NCBI GenBank assembly: GCA_900553065.1 | Contig: USBZ01000037.1 | Coordinates: forward strand, 1-19,205 | DNA from: an uncultured Desulfovibrio sp. | Lineage (GTDB): Bacteria; Desulfobacterota; Desulfovibrionia; Desulfovibrionales; Desulfovibrionaceae | Length of the DNA: 19,205 bases | Reading direction: 5' to 3' | Part shown: positions 1 to 7,266 of the stretch, piece by piece | Position numbering within the stretch: position 1 is the first letter of the stretch | Layout of the letters: each line of letters opens with the position of its first letter | Made by a program: the position numbers and the translations under genes | The notes under the pieces: model-generated | Seen by the model: only the letters and a program-made list of their open reading frames with translations | The model's database searches: none | Told to the model about the DNA's origin: nothing

Positions 1-5
1 ATTGC

Positions 6-55
6 CATGACTAACCAGATAACCTTTTTAGGTCCTTTCAGCTAGTCAAGAGCCT
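6..55. repeat. Left copy of 50-bp inverted boundary repeat
   Basis: Bases 6-55 are the exact reverse complement of 19156-19205; base 56 (t) and its partner 19155 (t) no longer pair. Read outward (55 to 6) it begins AGGCTCTTGACTAGC. The repeat has its own imperfect nested dyad: TGACTA at 8-13 against TAGTCA at 43-48, and ACCT at 22-25 against AGGT at 30-33. The GGCTCTT start resembles, from memory, termini of ISL3-family insertion sequences. No transposase is inside the window, so an insertion-sequence end is an inference. An inversion site or assembly edge is also possible. Confidence 0.8.
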
Positions 56-566
56 TTTTCAAACTGAACAAATAGGATATGTGCGCATCAGCGTATCTTC
101 CGTGGCCTTTCGCCGCCACGGTAAACGTTCCGATGGTGGTATCGTCGTTCAGCATGGAACGGAAAACAAGAAAAGAATACTGATCCTTCGGGAGAAGACT
201 CATGAACTTCTGCACCATCGGAACGTCGTCATCATCCTGACACAGCTGAATATAACTGCCTTTCTTGGCAAAAATATTCTTTCTATGCGCCTGATGAATG
301 AATACTTCAGATTCCTTGGAATATACTTCTATATTATCTCCGAACAGAAAATACGGACTGTTGTTCGTGCTATAGTGAAGAAAGTTGCACAACACGGCAT
401 CTGCGGGAAGGCTTTGTTTCAAAAAATAAAGACTTCTCTTCAATGCCTTTATAGGATCCAGCCCCTGACAAAAGACTCTTGTTGCCTGCCACATGTCTTC
501 TTCCGAGCGCAGCCCAGAAGAAAATGGAAGCGCATCTATCTCATACGGGTACAATGTCTTAAGCAT
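42..566 (-). pseudogene. Truncated sigma-54-dependent activator, N-terminal sensory domain only
   Basis: This 174-residue reading frame resembles the N-terminal GAF-like sensory region of Desulfovibrionaceae sigma-54 enhancer-binding proteins. Such proteins normally continue into an AAA+ ATPase domain and a Fis-type helix-turn-helix, about 450-500 residues in all; both are absent here. The last recognisable part is about HISYLFSLKK. The reading frame then enters the 50-bp boundary repeat and stops at TAG (42-44) after three further residues, whereas relatives I recall continue into a PFAIA-like helix. The start at 566 is preceded by a G-rich ribosome-binding site (570-576). The gene is divergent from the sulfotransferase operon, which has its own sigma-54 promoter, so it was probably that operon's activator. 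As it stands it could not activate sigma-54 polymerase. The family call is moderate because it rests on remembered homologues; a stand-alone GAF protein is the alternative. Confidence 0.6.
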
Positions 567-582
567 AGCTCCCCCAGAAAAT

Positions 583-600
583 TTTCATAAATTTATGAAA
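583..600. promoter_or_regulatory. 18-bp perfect palindrome, probable activator site (distal)
   Basis: TTTCATAAATTTATGAAA is a perfect dyad between the divergent activator fragment and the sulfotransferase operon. Its centre lies about 115 bp upstream of the start point expected from the -24/-12 promoter, a usual distance for an enhancer-binding protein. A related dyad lies three helical turns downstream. Confidence 0.5.
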
Positions 601-616
601 TATCACGATGTAAAAA

Positions 617-633
617 TATGATATTTCATAAAA
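617..633. promoter_or_regulatory. Second related dyad, probable activator site (proximal)
   Basis: TATGA-TATT-TCATA (617-630) is a dyad overlapping a second copy of the half-site TTTCATAAA (624-632) that also forms the distal palindrome. The two dyad centres are 32 bp apart, about three turns of B-DNA, as expected for two dimers on the same face. This site lies roughly 83 bp upstream of the predicted start point. Confidence 0.4.
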
Positions 634-679
634 TAAATCCATACTTTTTAAAACTTATTGATTTTACTAAAATTATTTT

Positions 680-696
680 TTGGCATATTTATTGCA
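680..696 (+). promoter_or_regulatory. Sigma-54 (-24/-12) promoter of the sulfotransferase-TTT operon
   Basis: The sequence TTGGCATATTTATTGCA has GG at 682-683 and GC at 694-695, separated by exactly 10 bases. This matches the diagnostic spacing and most of the TGGCAC-N5-TTGCA consensus. Transcription would start near 707, giving a leader of about 50 nt before the ATG at 758. An adjacent divergent enhancer-binding-protein fragment supports the call. Confidence 0.75.
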
Positions 697-757
697 CTAA
701 AAAGAACAAGACCTGGTCGAACGACCGGCGCCCATTACTCTTCTTTAAGGAGTCATC

Positions 758-2119
758 ATGGAAAGCTGCATTCTGTCTACAGGTGTTCTTCAATATCAGG
801 CGGATAAGGCCTGCAGCGGCTATACCCTCTATTCTCCCATGCGGCAAAAGGTAACCTACCTTATTGATATGGAAGGTTATATCGTCAAGGAGTGGAAGCA
901 TGACTGCGCTCCGGGTCTGTTCAGCGTTCTTCTGGAAAACGGCCACCTTCTTCGCGGGGGCCTGAAGACTCCCAAATATACGGAACACGGCGGAGAAGGC
1001 GGCTGCATTCAGGAGTTCGACTGGGACGGAAATCTTGTCTGGGAATATGTTCACTACGCGCCGGAAAGCTGCCAGCACCATTCCTTCAAGCGCTGCAAAA
1101 ACGGCAATACTCTCGTGCTCTGCTGGAAAAGGCATTCGTGGGATGAAGCCCGCCAGAAAGGGCGTCTCGAACAAAACATACCCGAAGGAGAAAACGACGG
1201 ACTGTGGGCAAGCTTCATTGAGGAAGTCTCTCCCGAAGGCAAAGTGGTCTGGACATGGGACATGTGGGATCACGCCGGAGAGGGCCCCGATGAGCTGAAC
1301 ATTAATTATGTTGTGGGCAACAAGTACTACATGCAGGGCTTCTTTGACTGGGCGCATATCAACAACGTGGACGATGTGCCGGAACACAACGAAATACTGC
1401 TCTGTTCCCGCAGTTTCGGAGAAATTCTGTTCGTGGACAAGGCGACAGGCAAAATCACCTATCGCTTCGGCAATCCCGCCGCTTACGGTCAGGGACGCAA
1501 TCCGTCCTTCCTTGATCCCGGAGACCAGGAATTTTTTGGACCGCACTGCGCAACGTGGCTGGGAAACGGTAAAGTGCTGCTCTTCGACAACGGCTGGATG
1601 CATCCGCTGGGTAACCGATCCAGAATCGTGGAGCTGGACAGAACATGCAATGCCATCACCTGGCAGTGGACTTCCCCTTCTCCCAACAGTTTCTCATCCC
1701 CCATCCAGAGCAGTGTGCAAATGCTCCCCAACGGCAACGTACTGGCCTGCGCCACTGAACACGGCCACTTCATTGAAGTCGTTCCGAACCGCAAAAGTTC
1801 TCTTTCCGAGGAAAACACCGATGTTCCCGCAGCGCTCGGAAGCGTTCCCGGCGGCGGAGAAATTGCATGGGAATTCATCAATCCTGCCACGCGCCTCGGA
1901 TGCCGAGCCGTTCTGACGGACAAAACGGAAACCCGGGCCGACACGACCAACGCCGTACACCGAGCCCACCGCTACACCGCCGACCATCCTGCTCTGCAGG
2001 GCAGGAACCTCAGCAGAAAGCGCCCCTTCATGGAAACCTGCCCCGAGGGGCCGTGGAAAAAATGGCAGAATCTGCTGAGCATGGAAAGTCATACGGAAAA
2101 CAGCGAAAAGGCCGACTGA
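758..2119 (+). CDS. Arylsulfotransferase (ASST)-family beta-propeller protein
   Basis: This 453-residue protein belongs to the bacterial arylsulfotransferase family, which moves a sulfuryl group from an aryl sulfate to an acceptor without PAPS. Family motifs are visible in order: HHSF then NGNTLVL (about 107-121), DWAHINNVD with His200, NEILLCSR (211-218), GPHCAT with His263 followed by NGKVLLFDNG, SRIVELD with Arg289, NGNVLACATEHGHF with His335 and His337, and GEIAWEF. The histidines and arginine fall where the active-site residues of E. coli AssT sit in equivalent motifs, as far as I can align by eye. AAGGAG at 746-751 supports the ATG at 758. Unlike classical periplasmic AssT, the N-terminus (MESCILSTGVLQYQ) has no signal peptide, so a cytoplasmic protein is likely. 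It is the first gene of the sigma-54 operon, ahead of a TTT transporter. The true substrate is unknown; a related non-transferase propeller cannot be excluded. Confidence 0.8.
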   Translation: MESCILSTGVLQYQADKACSGYTLYSPMRQKVTYLIDMEGYIVKEWKHDCAPGLFSVLLENGHLLRGGLKTPKYTEHGGEGGCIQEFDWDGNLVWEYVHYAPESCQHHSFKRCKNGNTLVLCWKRHSWDEARQKGRLEQNIPEGENDGLWASFIEEVSPEGKVVWTWDMWDHAGEGPDELNINYVVGNKYYMQGFFDWAHINNVDDVPEHNEILLCSRSFGEILFVDKATGKITYRFGNPAAYGQGRNPSFLDPGDQEFFGPHCATWLGNGKVLLFDNGWMHPLGNRSRIVELDRTCNAITWQWTSPSPNSFSSPIQSSVQMLPNGNVLACATEHGHFIEVVPNRKSSLSEENTDVPAALGSVPGGGEIAWEFINPATRLGCRAVLTDKTETRADTTNAVHRAHRYTADHPALQGRNLSRKRPFMETCPEGPWKKWQNLLSMESHTENSEKAD

Positions 2120-2147
2120 AGCGCCAGACCGCTCAGCAAGACAACCA

Positions 2148-2184
2148 GGCCGGGAATCCCGCAACGTTTCTCGCGCTCCCGGCC
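2148..2184 (+). other. Intercistronic hairpin between the ASST gene and tctC
   Basis: GGCCGGGA (2148-2155) pairs perfectly with TCCCGGCC (2177-2184) across a 21-nt loop, without a following T-run. It is better read as an mRNA-processing or stability element than a terminator. Similar hairpins precede several other genes in this window. Confidence 0.45.
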
Positions 2185-2233
2185 GCCCTCGACTGCCCCG
2201 ACAATATAAACAGTCCTAACAAAGGAGCTTTTC

Positions 2234-3200
2234 ATGTCTGCTTTGTCCATGCTTCGTAAATCGTTCGTGACCCTCTGTGCCGGTGCATGCCTGCTTCTTC
2301 CCGCCGCTCATCAGGCCGACGCCGCCTCATGGCCGAGGAAGCCCATTCAGATCATCATTCCCTGGGCTCCGGCCGGCGATACGGCGACAACACTTGTCAC
2401 CGCCATGCTCCCCGATCTTCAGAAGGAACTGGGGGTTCCCGTCAAGATTTTCAACAAGACGGGCGGGGCAGGTGTCATAGGAACCAACGAGATGGTGCGG
2501 GGCAAGACCGGACGGCTACACCTTCGGCATTTCTCCCGTCGGCCCTACCGTCACGCAGGTACTGCTCGGCAACACGCCCTATCAAAGCTCCGACCTTTTC
2601 CCCCTGAGCGTGCTTTACTACAACTCCACGGTGCTCGCAGCCAAGGCCTCGGCGCCCTACTCCAACCTCAGGGAACTTGCCGACTATGCCAAAACGAATA
2701 AAGTACGCCTGGGCTGCGGCGGCATAGGCGATGTGCGCTATCTCATCACCCAGAACATCGCCAAAGAAGGCGGCTTCAACTGGAACATCGTCCATATTCA
2801 GGATCTCAATCCCCTCGTTCTGCTCCAGGACAGCGCCGACGTCATGACCGGAGCCGCAGCTCCCTTCACGGACTATGTGGAAAAAGGCGACGTGAAGCTC
2901 ATCGCCATGCTTCTGCCCGAACGTTCCACGGCCTTTCCCAACGTACCTACCGCCTCTGAACAGGGATTCGGCGAGGCCTACGCCGTATGGGCCGGTCTCT
3001 ACGCTCCCAAGGGAACTCCTGTTGAAATCGCGGAAAAATTCCGTGCCGCCTTCGTCAAGTGCTTCACCATGCCCCACATGCTCGAGCTCATGAACAAGAT
3101 GGGCGTCGTACCTGAAGCCGGTACCATGCAGGAAGCGCAGGAACGCTTCAACAAGGACACGGAAACCTACAGAACTCTTCTGAAGGACTTCAACGGTTAG
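2234..3200 (+). pseudogene. tctC: Frameshifted TTT solute-binding protein (TctC/Bug family)
   Basis: This gene encodes the periplasmic binding protein of a tripartite tricarboxylate transporter but is split by one extra base. The first frame (from 2234) gives a signal peptide ending near HQADA, then the Bug-family start WPRKPIQIIIPW and GGAGVIGTNEMV. The second frame gives DGYTFGISPVGPTV through to the stop at 3200. Removing a single A at 2507 (AAG-A-CCG) restores the family hallmark KPDGYT and one frame of about 321 residues, the normal Bug length. The local sequence is not a homopolymer and shows no slippery heptamer, so programmed frameshifting is unlikely. Either the gene is recently dead or the base is a sequencing or assembly error. 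AAAGGAG at 2220-2226 supports the start at 2234. With tctB and tctA intact downstream, a sequencing error or very recent mutation seems most likely. Confidence 0.85.
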
Positions 3201-3216
3201 CATTCAGTCTTTTCCG

Positions 3217-3243
3217 GCCGCCGGAAGAAACTCTTCCGGCGGC
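3217..3243 (+). other. Intercistronic hairpin between tctC and tctB
   Basis: GCCGCCGGAAGA (3217-3228) and TCTTCCGGCGGC (3232-3243) form a perfect 12-bp stem with a 3-nt loop and no T-run. Its place directly after the binding-protein gene fits a structure that raises binding-protein mRNA over that of the membrane subunits. Confidence 0.6.
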
Positions 3244-3261
3244 ATCCGTACAGGAGTTGCG

Positions 3262-3768
3262 ATGAACACTGAAACCCCACGTTCTGCGGAACTGAAACCC
3301 CACGACCGCGCTGCCGCCTGTTTCGGTGTGGTGAGTGCCGCCGCCATACTGCTCACTCCCTGGCTCATACAGATAAAAGGTTCCACTCCCTGGTGGAGAG
3401 GACCTCTCATATTCCCCCTTTCCTGTCTTTTCGTCATCTTTCTCGTCTCCATTCCCTCCCTCATACGGCTCGTCCGTACTCGCTCCTTTTCCGTACGCGC
3501 CATAGCTGAGGCCTTGAGCTTCCAGAGAAAGTCCCTCTTCCTGCTCGTCATGTTCCTTCTCTTTCTGCCGGGAATGTACCTTGTCGGCATAGAGCTGTCC
3601 GTCTTTCTGCTGCTGTTCGTCTCACTTGTCGGACTCGACCAGAAAAAGTACGCCCTCCCCGTCACCGCAGCCATAACCTTCATCACCTGGTTCGTCTTCG
3701 TCTATCTGCTCGAAGTCTATTTTCCCGAACCTCTCATCCTCTCCCTGTTCGGAGGAAATCATGTTTGA
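3262..3768 (+). CDS. tctB: TTT transporter small membrane subunit (TctB family)
   Basis: This 168-residue protein matches the TctB family in size and layout: a short charged N-terminus and about four hydrophobic helices (near residues 22-38, 50-68, 88-120 and 132-155). TctB is the poorly conserved small integral membrane partner of TctA in secondary, binding-protein-dependent carriers. It lies between the binding-protein gene and tctA, the usual order. GGAG at 3252-3255 precedes the ATG at 3262. Its 3' end overlaps tctA by 8 bp, and the tctA ribosome-binding site (GGAGG, 3751-3755) lies inside its last codons, so the two are translationally coupled. Family assignment rests on context and topology as much as on sequence. 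Confidence 0.8.
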   Translation: MNTETPRSAELKPHDRAAACFGVVSAAAILLTPWLIQIKGSTPWWRGPLIFPLSCLFVIFLVSIPSLIRLVRTRSFSVRAIAEALSFQRKSLFLLVMFLLFLPGMYLVGIELSVFLLLFVSLVGLDQKKYALPVTAAITFITWFVFVYLLEVYFPEPLILSLFGGNHV

Positions 3769-5242
3769 TTTTTCTCACCTCATGACAGGACTTCAAGCCT
3801 CTCTGCAGCCTCTGACGCTTGCCGTGCTCTTTGCCGGTACGCTGGTCGGCATCATCGTGGGTATTCTCCCCGGTCTCGGCCCCATGGTCGGCATGGTCAT
3901 ACTTCTGCCCATCAGCTTCGTACTCGATCCCTCCCAGGCGCTCATTCTTCTGCTCGGCGTGTTCTGCGGCGGCTACTTCGGCGGCGGCATTCCCGCCGTT
4001 CTCATACGAACTCCCGGCGTTCCAGCCTCTCTTGTGACCTCCTTCGACGGATTCCCCCTCACCCAGAAGGGACAGAGTCAGAAAGCTCTTTCCGGCGTCA
4101 TCATGGGGTCCTTCTCCGGAGGCATCATCAGCGTCTTTCTGCTTATTCTCACAGCTCCGGCCCTGGCGCATCTGGCTCTGAACTTCGGCCCTTCCGAATA
4201 TTTCTTCGCCACGCTCTTCGGCGTGCTGCTGGTTGTTCTCAGCAACATGAAGCAACTGATTCCTGCCATCATTCTCATGTGCCTCGGTCTGTGGATTTCT
4301 TCCATCGGCGTGGATCCTTCCACCTATACCCAGCGCTACACCATGGGCAGCCTCGTACTGTTCAACGGTCTGCCCGTAGCCTCCATCTGTCTCGGCCTCT
4401 TCGGCATCGGACAGGCCCTCAGACTCGCAGAAAAGGCCATACTCACGGAAGGAAAGATCGAACTCTCCCGAAGCACTCTCGATCTCAGCATGATCGGGCA
4501 GACCTTCCGTCACTGGAAAACCATGATCTGCTCGGGCATAGTCGGCACCCTGGTAGGTATTCTGCCCGGCACGGGCGCCATTCTGGCTTCCTTCCTCGGC
4601 TATGAAACGGCCAGAAAACTCTCTCCCGAGCCGGAAAAGTTCGGCACCGGCATGGTGGAAGGCTGCATAGGTGCCGAAGCCGCCAACAACGCCGTGCCTG
4701 CCGGAACCATGGTTCCCCTGCTTACACTCGGCATTCCCGGCGACGGCACAAGCGCCGTGTTGCTGACGGTGTTCACCGTCAACGGCATCTTCCCCGGCCC
4801 GCTTCTTCTCATCAAGGAACCGGCCCTCATCAACACTCTTTATATCTCTCTCTTCTTCATCAACATCTTCGCCATGATCATGCTGATATTCTGTCTGCGG
4901 CCCTTCGCCATGATCGTCAGAATACCCAACAGCATTCTTGCCGCAACCGTAGGCTTTCTGTCCCTCATCGGTATCTACAGCATGAATTCCAACTGGCTGG
5001 ACATCGCCGTCTCCCTGGGCTTCGGGGTGGCAGGCTACTACCTGCTCAACTTCCGCTGGCCGCTCATCAATCTCGTCATGGGCGTCGTGCTTGGGCCGAT
5101 CATGGAAATGCGTCTGCGTGAGGCTCTGACCATATCCGACGGCAACATCATGTTCTTCCTTGAGCGCCCCATCACGCTGGGCATCATAGCGGCATGCTTC
5201 GCCCTGGTGGCCTATCGCTTTCTGATGAAGAAAAAAGCCTGA
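3761..5242 (+). CDS. tctA: TTT transporter large membrane subunit (TctA family)
   Basis: This 493-residue, highly hydrophobic protein with about 11-12 predicted helices is the transport subunit of a tripartite tricarboxylate transporter. It carries the family's two related halves, each with a glycine/proline-rich signature: GTLVGIIVGILPGLGPMVG near residues 26-44 and GTLVGILPGTGAILASFLGY near 261-280. Further conserved stretches are GVFCGGYFGGGIPA and EAANNAVPAGTMVPLLTLGI. Members take up citrate, other carboxylates or aromatic acids using ion gradients; the substrate cannot be read from sequence. The start at 3761 overlaps tctB and uses the internal GGAGG. With tctC frameshifted, the system may lack its own binding protein unless the frameshift is an error or another Bug protein substitutes. 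Confidence 0.93.
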   Translation: MFDFSHLMTGLQASLQPLTLAVLFAGTLVGIIVGILPGLGPMVGMVILLPISFVLDPSQALILLLGVFCGGYFGGGIPAVLIRTPGVPASLVTSFDGFPLTQKGQSQKALSGVIMGSFSGGIISVFLLILTAPALAHLALNFGPSEYFFATLFGVLLVVLSNMKQLIPAIILMCLGLWISSIGVDPSTYTQRYTMGSLVLFNGLPVASICLGLFGIGQALRLAEKAILTEGKIELSRSTLDLSMIGQTFRHWKTMICSGIVGTLVGILPGTGAILASFLGYETARKLSPEPEKFGTGMVEGCIGAEAANNAVPAGTMVPLLTLGIPGDGTSAVLLTVFTVNGIFPGPLLLIKEPALINTLYISLFFINIFAMIMLIFCLRPFAMIVRIPNSILAATVGFLSLIGIYSMNSNWLDIAVSLGFGVAGYYLLNFRWPLINLVMGVVLGPIMEMRLREALTISDGNIMFFLERPITLGIIAACFALVAYRFLMKKKA

Positions 5243-5250
5243 GGCTCACT

Positions 5251-5955
5251 ATGTTTCTACCTCTGGGAAGTCTGCTCAACACCGTGGCCGTCATCGCCGG
5301 CGCCGCCATCGGGCTGTACGGGAGAAACTTCATCTCCGCCCCTGTTCGAAACATTCTCACACAGGTGCTGGGCCTCTCCACTCTCGGCATCGGCATTCAG
5401 ATGTGTGCCAGCCATCTCGGCGCATTGTCTCCCGGGCAGAGCGTCATGCTTCTGCTCTGCCTGGGAGCAGGCGCCGTCTGGGGAGAAGCCTGCCACCTGG
5501 ACAGACATATTGAACGAGCTGCAGAGTACCTCAAAAGAAAAATGAACTGCCGCGATGCCACGTTCACCGAGGGCTTCGTCAATGCCGCCATACTGTTCTG
5601 CGTGGGAGCCATGGCCCTTGTCGGCGCCGTAAATGAAGGATTATCCGGAGACCGAAACCTGCTCTACTCAAAATCCGTTCTCGACTTCTTCTCCGCCGTC
5701 ATCTTTGCGGCGCTGTGGGGGCGAGGAGTCATGGCGGCAGCCTTGCCGGTATTCCTGCTTGAAGCCTCCGTTACCCTTCTTGCCGGAGCGCTTGCCCCGT
5801 ACTTCACTCCCATCGGGATTTCCTTCCTGTCCGCCACGGGAGCCATTATGATTCTCGGTGTGGGTCTGACCATTCTGGATATCAGAAAGATCAGCCTCTC
5901 CAACATGCTGCCGGCTCTGCTCTGCGCCTTTTTCATCGTACTCTTTATTCTGTAG
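5251..5955 (+). CDS. DUF554 family integral membrane protein
   Basis: This 234-residue hydrophobic protein begins MFLPLGSLLNTVAVIAGAAIG, matching the start of the DUF554 (YdfK-like) family, which has about six or seven membrane helices and no established function. A GTG-type start upstream at 5194 would add 19 polar residues and overlap tctA by 49 bp. The ATG at 5251 is preferred because family members start at this methionine and GAGG (5241-5244) lies 6 bp upstream. It follows tctA by 8 bp and is the last gene before a strong terminator, so it is cotranscribed with the transporter. A role in export or import alongside the TTT carrier is only a guess from context. Confidence 0.85.
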   Translation: MFLPLGSLLNTVAVIAGAAIGLYGRNFISAPVRNILTQVLGLSTLGIGIQMCASHLGALSPGQSVMLLLCLGAGAVWGEACHLDRHIERAAEYLKRKMNCRDATFTEGFVNAAILFCVGAMALVGAVNEGLSGDRNLLYSKSVLDFFSAVIFAALWGRGVMAAALPVFLLEASVTLLAGALAPYFTPIGISFLSATGAIMILGVGLTILDIRKISLSNMLPALLCAFFIVLFIL

Positions 5956-5966
5956 ATCTTCTTCAC

Positions 5967-6012
5967 AAAAGTATCCGCCGGACTTGCCTGCCATGCCCGG
6001 CGGATACTTTTT
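5967..6012 (+). terminator. Rho-independent terminator of the sulfotransferase-TTT operon
   Basis: AAAAGTATCCGCCGG (5967-5981) pairs perfectly with CCGGCGGATACTTTT (5997-6011), followed by a T-run at 6008-6012. It lies 11 bp after the DUF554 stop. The A-rich 5' flank means it could act in both directions. Confidence 0.9.
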
Positions 6013-6431
6013 AATCTCTTCCTTCATATCTCGTGCCATTCCATTATTGACAGATTCCCCGGCGGTATCCGATAACACCTGCTTCTACAAAATGCCGCCT
6101 GTCCCAACAGGCCAGAGGCTGAAGTACGACAAAAAGACTTCAGTACACAAAAGACCACAAAGGCCGAGTGACCTCCATACCGACTGAACGCCCGTCGCCG
6201 CCCTTTTCCCAAGCCGTATCAAGCCGGATGCCAGCAACGACACAGCGCAGCTTTCCGCACGATTTCCGCATCCACCCCATGTCTTCAAAAAATGATAACA
6301 GGAGGTAGTTATTGATATTTTTTCTTCCATCCCCTCAACAGAAAACCAGCGCTTCCATTTTTTTCTGGAAACAATATTGACACTGATGTGGCAGGTTGCT
6401 ACAAAGAAATCACTAAGAGGTTAGACGTCTG
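6013..6431. other. Gene-free leader region before the GntR operon
   Basis: I see no convincing gene in these roughly 420 bp. It holds two small hairpins, GCCTGT/ACAGGC (6097-6112) and CTGAAGT/ACTTCAG (6119-6143), and the promoter described separately. The reading frames present on the minus strand have no family features or ribosome-binding sites that I trust. Confidence 0.5.
6377..6405 (+). promoter_or_regulatory. Sigma-70-type promoter of the GntR-TRAP operon
   Basis: TTGACA (6377-6382), a perfect -35 box, is followed after 17 bp by TACAAA (6400-6405), a 4/6 match to the -10 box. Transcription would start near 6412, about 20 nt before the GntR start codon. Confidence 0.6.
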
Positions 6432-6432
6432 A
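6421..6432. promoter_or_regulatory. Possible GntR operator (AGACGTCT palindrome)
   Basis: TTAGACGTCTGA contains the perfect 8-bp palindrome AGACGTCT (6423-6430), lying between the predicted start point and the GntR start codon. HutC-type GntR proteins often bind GT/TA-AC-containing dyads of this kind and repress their own operons. Eight base pairs are few, so this is tentative. Confidence 0.25.
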
Positions 6433-7160
6433 TGAGTAAGAGAGTTTCACTGGTTCACATTGCCGAAGAGCAGCTGCTTGACCTGATCCGCCATCTTCCC
6501 GAGGGAACGCGGAGACTCCCCTCCGAAGAGGAGCTGTGCGGACAGCTGGACATCAGTCGTGCCACGCTTCGTGAAGCGCTGGGGCAGCTTGCCCGGGCCG
6601 GTTTCATCACCAAGCGTCACGGCGTAGGCAACATTGTGAACTTCAGCGTGCTGAAAACTCCCATGCGCTTTGATGAAGAGCTTTCCATGCGCCGCCTTCT
6701 TGCCAGTGCCGGCAAAACCAGTACGCAGCGCTTCGAGCCCGTTCCCGAAACGGAGGAAATCGTGGCCTTCATCGACGCCGTGACCCCGTGCCACATAGAA
6801 ATCATGCATCCGTGGCTTATTCAGGAATCCAGACACTTCATCGACGACAAACCCGCAGTCTGGACCTTCAATATCTACCCGGACACGGCCAGAAATCTGA
6901 CCGAAAAGGATATACAGGGGCTTTCTTTCAGAGAACTTGTAAATGCGCTGACAGGAGCCGAGCTTTCCCACACCATCAAGGCCGTGCTGCCCACCGCCGC
7001 AGAACACAGACTCGCGAAAGCCTTCGGTCTGGCCGAAGGCTCCCCGCTCATCATGTGGTATCTGAAAAACTTCGGGCTGGACGACGAACTTCTGAGCTGC
7101 GGGGTGACCATTTTCAATCCCGAAATGGTTACGCTGAACTCGTTCAACAGATGGGACTGA
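6432..7160 (+). CDS. GntR-family transcriptional regulator, HutC/UTRA type
   Basis: This 242-residue protein has a GntR winged helix-turn-helix at about residues 5-70. Its hallmark LPSEEELCGQLDISRATLRE is followed by a wing (AGFITKRHGVGNIV). A UTRA-like ligand domain fills about residues 85-238, ending in SPLIMWYLKNFG and a late strand as in the HutC subfamily. Such proteins usually repress the adjacent operon until a pathway metabolite binds the UTRA domain. It is the first gene of the TRAP/ferredoxin/flavoprotein operon, separated from dctP by 106 bp, so it probably senses the transported compound or a product. The ATG at 6432 has AAGAGG 11 bp upstream, a slightly long spacing. Confidence 0.9.
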   Translation: MSKRVSLVHIAEEQLLDLIRHLPEGTRRLPSEEELCGQLDISRATLREALGQLARAGFITKRHGVGNIVNFSVLKTPMRFDEELSMRRLLASAGKTSTQRFEPVPETEEIVAFIDAVTPCHIEIMHPWLIQESRHFIDDKPAVWTFNIYPDTARNLTEKDIQGLSFRELVNALTGAELSHTIKAVLPTAAEHRLAKAFGLAEGSPLIMWYLKNFGLDDELLSCGVTIFNPEMVTLNSFNRWD

Positions 7161-7213
7161 CGCCGCACAAAGGCTGAGGTCGGGAAAAGCCGTTCCTGTC
7201 GCCGAGACCTGCA

Positions 7214-7240
7214 ACCGTTCTCCTGCCGGAGAAAAACGGT
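7214..7240 (+). other. Leader hairpin upstream of dctP
   Basis: ACCG-TTCTCC (7214-7223) pairs with GGAGAA-(AAA bulge)-CGGT (7228-7240) within the 106-bp gap between the GntR and dctP genes. It lies just before the strong ribosome-binding site GGAGG at 7256-7260. It could protect the 5' end of a processed dctP mRNA. Confidence 0.35.
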
Positions 7241-7266
7241 CTGCAAACTTTTATGGAGGACAGGCT

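Noticed and set aside
2495..2515. Programmed ribosomal frameshift in tctC
   Set aside because: No slippery heptamer or downstream pseudoknot is evident, the family is not known for frameshifting, and removing one base exactly restores a family motif.
5194..5250. Longer start for the DUF554 protein
   Set aside because: It adds a polar extension overlapping tctA, while the ATG at 5251 has a ribosome-binding site and matches the family N-terminus.
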